Assembly: GCA_046262635.1 (NCBI GenBank)
Contig: JBHEMK010000017.1
Span: 1-27,068 of the forward strand
DNA from: JBHEMK01 sp046262635
GTDB taxonomy: Bacteria; Actinomycetota; Thermoleophilia; Gaiellales; Gaiellaceae
Direction: 5' to 3'
Length of the DNA stretch: 27,068 bases
Positions within the stretch are counted from its first letter, which is position 1; every line of letters starts with the position of its first letter. The position numbers were made by a program, and so were the translations under genes. The notes beneath the pieces are model-generated. The model was given only the letters and a program-made list of their open reading frames with translations, was not told the origin of the DNA and searched no databases. Shown in pieces: positions 23,123-27,068 of this stretch.

Positions 23123-24726
23123 TCCGCGCCGCAGGCCTGCGGCGCGAGGCGCTGATCTCAGCGGCTGCGGCGGCCACGGTCGCGGCGCTGCTTGCCTGGC
23201 TCGGGCCGCCCGGGACCGACCTCGCCGCGCACGCCTACCAGCGGACGATCTTCCTCCAACACGGATTCTCGCTCTGGAACAACTTCTGGTACGCCGGCCG
23301 CTATAGCTTCGTCACCTATTCGCTGCTCTACTACCCGCTGGCCGCGCTGCTTGGGATCCGGCTGCTCGCCGTGGCGACGATCGCAACGGCCGCGTACGCG
23401 TTCGCGGTCGTGCTCGGGCGCGAGTGGGGGCCGGCGGCGCGCTGGTCGAGCCGGACGTTCGCCGTCATCTGGGCCGGGATCGTGCTCTCGGCCGCGTTCC
23501 CGTTCGCGCTCGGGATGGCGCTCGCCCTGCTCGGCATCTGGTCGCTGCAGGCGCGCGCCCACTGGCGTTTCGCACTTCTCGCCGCGCTCACGCTCGCCGC
23601 CAGCCCGGTTGCATTCCTCCTGCTCGTGGTCGTCGTCAGCGGCATCGCGCTCTCGCGACGGACGAGCGTCCGGTCACGGAACTCGATCGTCCCGGCGGCG
23701 GCGCTTGCGATGTCCGCACTCTTCGAGTTCGCGCTGACGCGGGCGTTTCCGGGCGGGGGGCGCTTCCCGTTCTCGTTCACCGCGGCTGTGGTCTGCTTCG
23801 CCTTCTGCCTCGTCGGGCTCGCGTTCACCTGGCGCGTTGAGAGCCTGCGCGTCCTCCGCTTCGTCTTCGGGCTCTACCTCGTGGCCTGCATCCTCGCCTT
23901 CGCCGTTCCCTCGACCGTCGGCGAGAACATCGGGCGACTCCGCTACGCGGCCGTCCCGCTCGCCGTGCTGGTCTTCTCGGTACGCCGCTGGCGGCCGCTC
24001 GTCCCGGCGCTGATCGTCGTCACGCTCGCCATCCTCTGGAACGTCGCACCACTTGCCGAGAGCTATGCCAAGGGGGAGGCCGACCCCGCCGCGCAGGCGG
24101 CCTACTGGGCGCCGGCGGTCAACTACCTCGAGCAGCACCTGACACCGTCCTATCGGGTCGAGGCAGTCGACACTGCCGGGCACTGGCCGGCCGTCTACCT
24201 CGCCGATGTCGGGATCCCGCTCGCGCGCGGGTGGTTCCGGCAGGACGACTTCCCGCAGAACGAGGTGCTCTACGGCACCTTGGGGCCGAGGGCGTACATG
24301 GTCTGGCTCCGAAACCTGGGCGTGCGCTACGTGGTCCTGACGGGCGCCCCCCCGGACTACTCGGCCCGCGGCGAGGCGGCCCTGCTCAAAAGCGAGCGCT
24401 CGGGGCTCAAGCCCGTGTTCGTCACCCGCGCCCTGACGATCTACCAGGTGCCGCGGGCGCGCCCGATCCTCACCGGACCGGGCTCGCCGAGGGTTGCGGC
24501 ACTGAGACAGACGCGCGTCGACCTGATCGTCCGCCGGCCCGGGCGGTTCCACCTGGCCGTGCGCTGGTCGCCGTACTGGCATGCCTCCAGGGGCTGCCTG
24601 ACGGAGAGTAAGGACGGGATGATCAGCCTGCGGACGCGGCGCGCGACGCCGGTCAGCCTGAGGTTCGACGTGAGCCCGAAGCGGGCGCTCGCCGCACTGG
24701 CGGGCGAGAAGCCGACCTGCGCCTAG
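23119..24726 (+). CDS. GT-C-like polytopic membrane protein, putative glycosyltransferase
   Basis: The product (535 aa) has an N-terminal membrane segment, then a loop with GTDLAAHAYQ (D34, H38) and NNFWYAGRY, then about ten more segments to about 320. A soluble C-terminal domain of about 200 residues follows (for example LARGWFRQDDFPQNE and VRYVVLTGAPPDY). An acidic residue in the first outer loop and a C-terminal outer domain are the plan of GT-C enzymes that use polyprenyl-linked sugars. No family-specific motif was recognised, so this is inference. GTG 23119 overlaps the preceding stop (GTGA). The TAG stop overlaps the ftsZ stop on the other strand within CTAG. Confidence 0.74.
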   Translation: MIRAAGLRREALISAAAAATVAALLAWLGPPGTDLAAHAYQRTIFLQHGFSLWNNFWYAGRYSFVTYSLLYYPLAALLGIRLLAVATIATAAYAFAVVLGREWGPAARWSSRTFAVIWAGIVLSAAFPFALGMALALLGIWSLQARAHWRFALLAALTLAASPVAFLLLVVVVSGIALSRRTSVRSRNSIVPAAALAMSALFEFALTRAFPGGGRFPFSFTAAVVCFAFCLVGLAFTWRVESLRVLRFVFGLYLVACILAFAVPSTVGENIGRLRYAAVPLAVLVFSVRRWRPLVPALIVVTLAILWNVAPLAESYAKGEADPAAQAAYWAPAVNYLEQHLTPSYRVEAVDTAGHWPAVYLADVGIPLARGWFRQDDFPQNEVLYGTLGPRAYMVWLRNLGVRYVVLTGAPPDYSARGEAALLKSERSGLKPVFVTRALTIYQVPRARPILTGPGSPRVAALRQTRVDLIVRRPGRFHLAVRWSPYWHASRGCLTESKDGMISLRTRRATPVSLRFDVSPKRALAALAGEKPTCA

Positions 24727-26189
24727 GAGCCCCGCAGGAACGAGGGCGGCTCGAACATGTCCCCGCGGGAGCCACCCGGGGTGGACGCGGCGGCGAAGGT
24801 CGGTCGCCGTGTTCGGCGGGTGCCGATTCCCGTCGCGACGACCGTGACCCAGACCTGGCCGGCCAGCCGCTCGTCGACCGTTGCGCCGAAGATGATGTTC
24901 GTCTCCTCCGTCGCGGCAAGGCGGATCGCCTCGGCGGCCTCGTTCACCTCGATCAGCGAGAGGTCGTTGCCTCCGGCGATCGAGAGCAGGATCCCGCTGG
25001 CGCCGGTGATCTCGGCATCGATCAGGGGTGAGCGCAGCGCCCGTTCGGCCGCCTCGCGCGCGCGTGTGTCCGTGCCGCCCGAGGAGAAGCCGATGCCCAT
25101 CAGGGCGTTGCCCGAGTCGGACATGATCGTCCGCACGTCGGCGAAGTCGAGATTGATCAGGCCGGGCATCGTGATCAGGTCGCAGATACCCTGGACGCCC
25201 TGGCGCAGGACATCGTCGGCCACCCGGAACGCATCCAGCATCGAGGTTGACTTGTCGAGCACCTCGAGCAGCCGGTCGTTCGGGATGACGATCGTCGTGT
25301 CGCAGGCGTCCCGCAGCAATTCGGTGCCGTTTTCGGCCTGCGCCTTGCGCTTCGTGCCCTCGAACTTGAACGGGAGCGTCACGATCCCCACCGTCAGCGC
25401 GCCGAGCTCCCGCGCAACCCGCGCGACGACCGGCGCCGCGCCTGAGCCCGTGCCGCCGCCCTCCCCGGCCGTGACGAAGACCATGTCCGAGCCGCGCAGG
25501 GCCTGCTTGATCTGGTCGTAGCTCTCCACGGCTGCGGCGCGCCCGATCTCCGGCTCGGCACCGGAGCCGAGCCCCTGCGTCAGCTCGCGGCCGATGTGGA
25601 TCTTCGTGGCGGCATCCGACATCTGCAGCTGCTGGATGTCCGTGTTGACCGCGACGAACTCGACCTGGCTGATGCCCGCATCGACCATCCGGTTGATCGC
25701 GTTCAGGCCCGCACCCCCGACGCCGACCACCTTGATCACGGCGAGGTACGCGCCCGAATCCGCGCCCGGCGCGCGATGAAGCCGCGGCGGGGCCTCCGGC
25801 AGCCGCGGCTCGACGTAACGGCTGACGCGCGGCTCGACCCGGCGGATCTCCGGCGGGGGAGGCGTGGGCTCCGGGGCCGGAGCGGGGAACCCCGGGCCTG
25901 GATCCGGCGAAGGGGTCGGCGGCTCGGGCAGGGGCTCGGGCGGCGGAATCGGGCTCGGGTCCGGGCGCGGCGAGGGCGGCGTCGGCAGCTCTGCGGCGAC
26001 TTCGTCCTCCCAACTCGGGACGTGCTCGACCGTCCGCTCCTGCGGTTCCGCCGGCGTGACGACGAGCGGCGCCGAGCCGACTGTCTCCGGCTCCTTGGCG
26101 TCGGCTTCGGCCTGGCGCTGGGCAGCCTCGGTCGCGCGGAAAAGCTCCGCGAGCGGCCCCTCACGCATGCTGGCGCGTTTTCGCGCCAT
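24723..26189 (-). CDS. ftsZ: Cell division protein FtsZ with long proline-rich N-terminal extension
   Basis: The product (488 aa) is the tubulin-like GTPase that forms the division ring. The core runs from about 147 to 455: VVGVGGAGLNAINRM (154-168), the tubulin signature GEGGGTGSG (242-250), and the T7 loop N346-x-D348-x-x-D351 that triggers GTP hydrolysis in the neighbouring subunit. The C-terminal tail FEPPSFLRGS (479-488) resembles the conserved peptide that binds FtsA, SepF or ZipA. Unlike usual FtsZ, residues 1-146 precede the core: a basic start, a likely helix at 10-32, and a proline-rich stretch at 69-114. The linker before the tail is only about 20 residues. ATG 26189 has the strong site AAGGAGGTG 4 bases upstream. 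It overlaps parA by 29 bases. ATG 26168 (residue 8) is the only other possible start before the core. Confidence 0.95.
   Translation of the reverse strand: MARKRASMREGPLAELFRATEAAQRQAEADAKEPETVGSAPLVVTPAEPQERTVEHVPSWEDEVAAELPTPPSPRPDPSPIPPPEPLPEPPTPSPDPGPGFPAPAPEPTPPPPEIRRVEPRVSRYVEPRLPEAPPRLHRAPGADSGAYLAVIKVVGVGGAGLNAINRMVDAGISQVEFVAVNTDIQQLQMSDAATKIHIGRELTQGLGSGAEPEIGRAAAVESYDQIKQALRGSDMVFVTAGEGGGTGSGAAPVVARVARELGALTVGIVTLPFKFEGTKRKAQAENGTELLRDACDTTIVIPNDRLLEVLDKSTSMLDAFRVADDVLRQGVQGICDLITMPGLINLDFADVRTIMSDSGNALMGIGFSSGGTDTRAREAAERALRSPLIDAEITGASGILLSIAGGNDLSLIEVNEAAEAIRLAATEETNIIFGATVDERLAGQVWVTVVATGIGTRRTRRPTFAAASTPGGSRGDMFEPPSFLRGS
25855..25887 (+). other. Potential G-quadruplex motif inside ftsZ
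   Basis: Four G-runs of three or more (25855-25859, 25866-25868, 25873-25876, 25884-25887) are separated by loops of 6, 4 and 7 bases on the strand opposite the gene sense. This lies in the DNA encoding the proline-rich stretch, where proline codons (CCN) force G-runs on the other strand, so it may be a by-product. Confidence 0.4.
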
Positions 26190-26994
26190 TGAGCACCTCC
26201 TTGGCGAGGTCGCGGTACATCGCGGCGCCCTCTCCCTCGGGATCGTACTTCAGGACCGACTGACCCTTCACGGGCGCCTCCGCGAAGCGGATCGTCTTGC
26301 GGATCTTCGTCTGGAGCACGAGTTCCCCGAAGTTCTCCTTGAGGATCTCGATCGCCTCGCGTGAGTGCAGGAGGCGCTGGTCGAACATCGTCGGAAGGAT
26401 CCCCTCGATCTCAACGGTCGGGTTGAGGTTCTCGCGGATCATCGAGAGCGTGTTCTCGAGCTGGACGAGCCCGCGCAGCGAGAGGTATTCGCACTGGACC
26501 GGAACGATCACGCCGTCGGCCGCCACGAACGCATTGATCGTCAGAAGGCCCAGGGACGGCGGCGTGTCGATCAAGATGAAGTCGTAGGCGCCGAGCACCG
26601 GCAACAGCGCCTTCTCGAGGGCGCGCTCGCGACCGATCAGCGACGACAGCGCCAGCTCGGCGCCCGCGAGGTCGATCGACGAGACGGCGACGTCGACCTC
26701 GCCCCGGCGGATGATCTCCGTGATCGGGAGCTTGTGGACGAGGACGTCGAACATCGAACGCTCGATCTCGTCGGGGTTCCAGCCCTGGCTCATGGTCAGG
26801 TTCCCCTGGGGGTCCAGGTCGACGACGAGCACGCGCTGGCCCTGTTCGGCGAAGGCGACGCCGAGGTTCAGGGTGGTGGTCGTTTTGGCGACGCCACCCT
26901 TCTGGTTCGCGAACGCGATCACTCGTGCCAGGTGTAGCCCCTTCTCGTTCTTCGCCCGCGTGTTGGGGCGCGGGAGCAGACGTGCGAGCGCCAT
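26161..26994 (-). CDS. parA: ParA/Soj-type chromosome segregation ATPase
   Basis: The product (277 aa) is a deviant Walker ATPase. The P-loop KGGVAKTT is at 32-39 with the signature lysine, Walker A' is VVDLDPQGN (57-65), and Walker B is FILIDTPPS. The rest follows Soj closely, including VPVQCEYLSLRGL and PTMFDQRLLHSREA. It lacks the helix-turn-helix N-terminus of plasmid type Ia ParA. Such proteins bind DNA nonspecifically as ATP dimers and move or position cargo. No parB is in the window, so it may be an orphan that positions the division ring. ATG 26994 adds 24 residues before the usual start; GTG 26922 (MIAFANQKGG) is a good alternative. The 3' end contains the ftsZ ribosome site. Confidence 0.93.
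   Translation of the reverse strand: MALARLLPRPNTRAKNEKGLHLARVIAFANQKGGVAKTTTTLNLGVAFAEQGQRVLVVDLDPQGNLTMSQGWNPDEIERSMFDVLVHKLPITEIIRRGEVDVAVSSIDLAGAELALSSLIGRERALEKALLPVLGAYDFILIDTPPSLGLLTINAFVAADGVIVPVQCEYLSLRGLVQLENTLSMIRENLNPTVEIEGILPTMFDQRLLHSREAIEILKENFGELVLQTKIRKTIRFAEAPVKGQSVLKYDPEGEGAAMYRDLAKEVLNGAKTRQHA
26194..26202 (-). promoter_or_regulatory. Strong Shine-Dalgarno site for ftsZ within parA
   Basis: The minus strand reads AAGGAGGTG, a 9-base match to the 16S anti-Shine-Dalgarno sequence, 4 bases before ATG 26189. It is the best ribosome site I found in the window and fixes the ftsZ start. Confidence 0.85.
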
Positions 26995-27068
26995 TGTCGC
27001 TCGTCATTCTGGTCATCGTAGCCGAGTCCTCCTCTGGTCTCGCTGCCCGGATGCAGAAGCGAAATGGC
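26995..27068 (-). promoter_or_regulatory. parA leader with a GGAGG site not aligned to the parA frame
   Basis: The last 74 bases lie upstream of parA. AGAGGAGGA (minus strand, 27027-27035) is a strong ribosome-like site, but the ATGs that follow it (27016, 27007) are out of frame with parA. ATG 26994 lies about 32 bases beyond it. The remaining promoter is probably outside the window. Confidence 0.4.

Noticed and set aside
23674..26013. 779-codon minus-strand frame across ftsZ and the GT-C-like gene
   Set aside because: Shifted frame of ftsZ joined to the antisense of the GT-C-like gene. Its translation is dominated by R, G, A and D.

Overview
The window is high-GC DNA with strong G/C in third codon positions and frequent GTG/TTG starts. 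Its genes are typical of the Actinobacteriota, and the mix (a GYD-domain protein, a secreted six-hairpin-type protein, a small conserved actinobacterial-type protein, RecB-like nuclease fused to a helicase) would fit a deep branch such as the Thermoleophilia. That placement is inferred from protein style alone. I see no rRNA or tRNA genes, insertion sequence, phage gene or CRISPR array.

Layout. Positions 1-94 hold the tail of an acetyltransferase-like gene. On the minus strand follow rluB (377-1093) and a secreted glycosidase-like protein (1621-3915). A plus-strand pair comes next: a GYD-domain protein and a SAM methyltransferase (4033-5042). From 8987 down to 5249 runs a tight minus-strand series: ECF sigma factor, putative membrane anti-sigma factor, a 67-residue protein, lgt, scpA, scpB. 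A plus-strand VOC protein (9244-9675) converges on dnaE (9782-13186, minus). An SDR oxidoreductase, a three-part nuclease/exonuclease/helicase of 1102 residues, and a GNAT / gamma-glutamyltransferase pair follow, all minus. A plus-strand membrane operon (20462-24726) encodes an AglD/LPG-synthase-like integral membrane protein, an ectodomain membrane protein and a GT-C-like protein. It ends tail-to-tail on ftsZ (minus), which is translationally coupled to an upstream parA (minus) at the right edge.

How the genes fit together. The minus-strand core is rich in chromosome maintenance: ParA, FtsZ, the replicative polymerase DnaE, ScpA/ScpB (condensin partners) and RluB. ScpA-ScpB-RluB, often with a ParA upstream, is a familiar block in actinobacteria and firmicutes. 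Here it looks stretched apart by envelope and accessory genes. The plus-strand genes look like insertions between the core blocks and deal mostly with the envelope or small molecules.

The most unusual item is ftsZ. It encodes about 146 residues before the GTPase core, including a long proline-rich stretch, while the usual C-terminal linker is reduced to about 20 residues before an intact-looking C-terminal tail peptide. No ATG, GTG or TTG lies in frame between residue 8 and the first core strand, and the start has a 9-base Shine-Dalgarno match inside the end of parA. The annotated extension is therefore very likely real. The second notable item is the Dna2-like nuclease-helicase with an Fe-S type RecB domain, a DEDDy-type exonuclease fold and an SF1 helicase in one chain.
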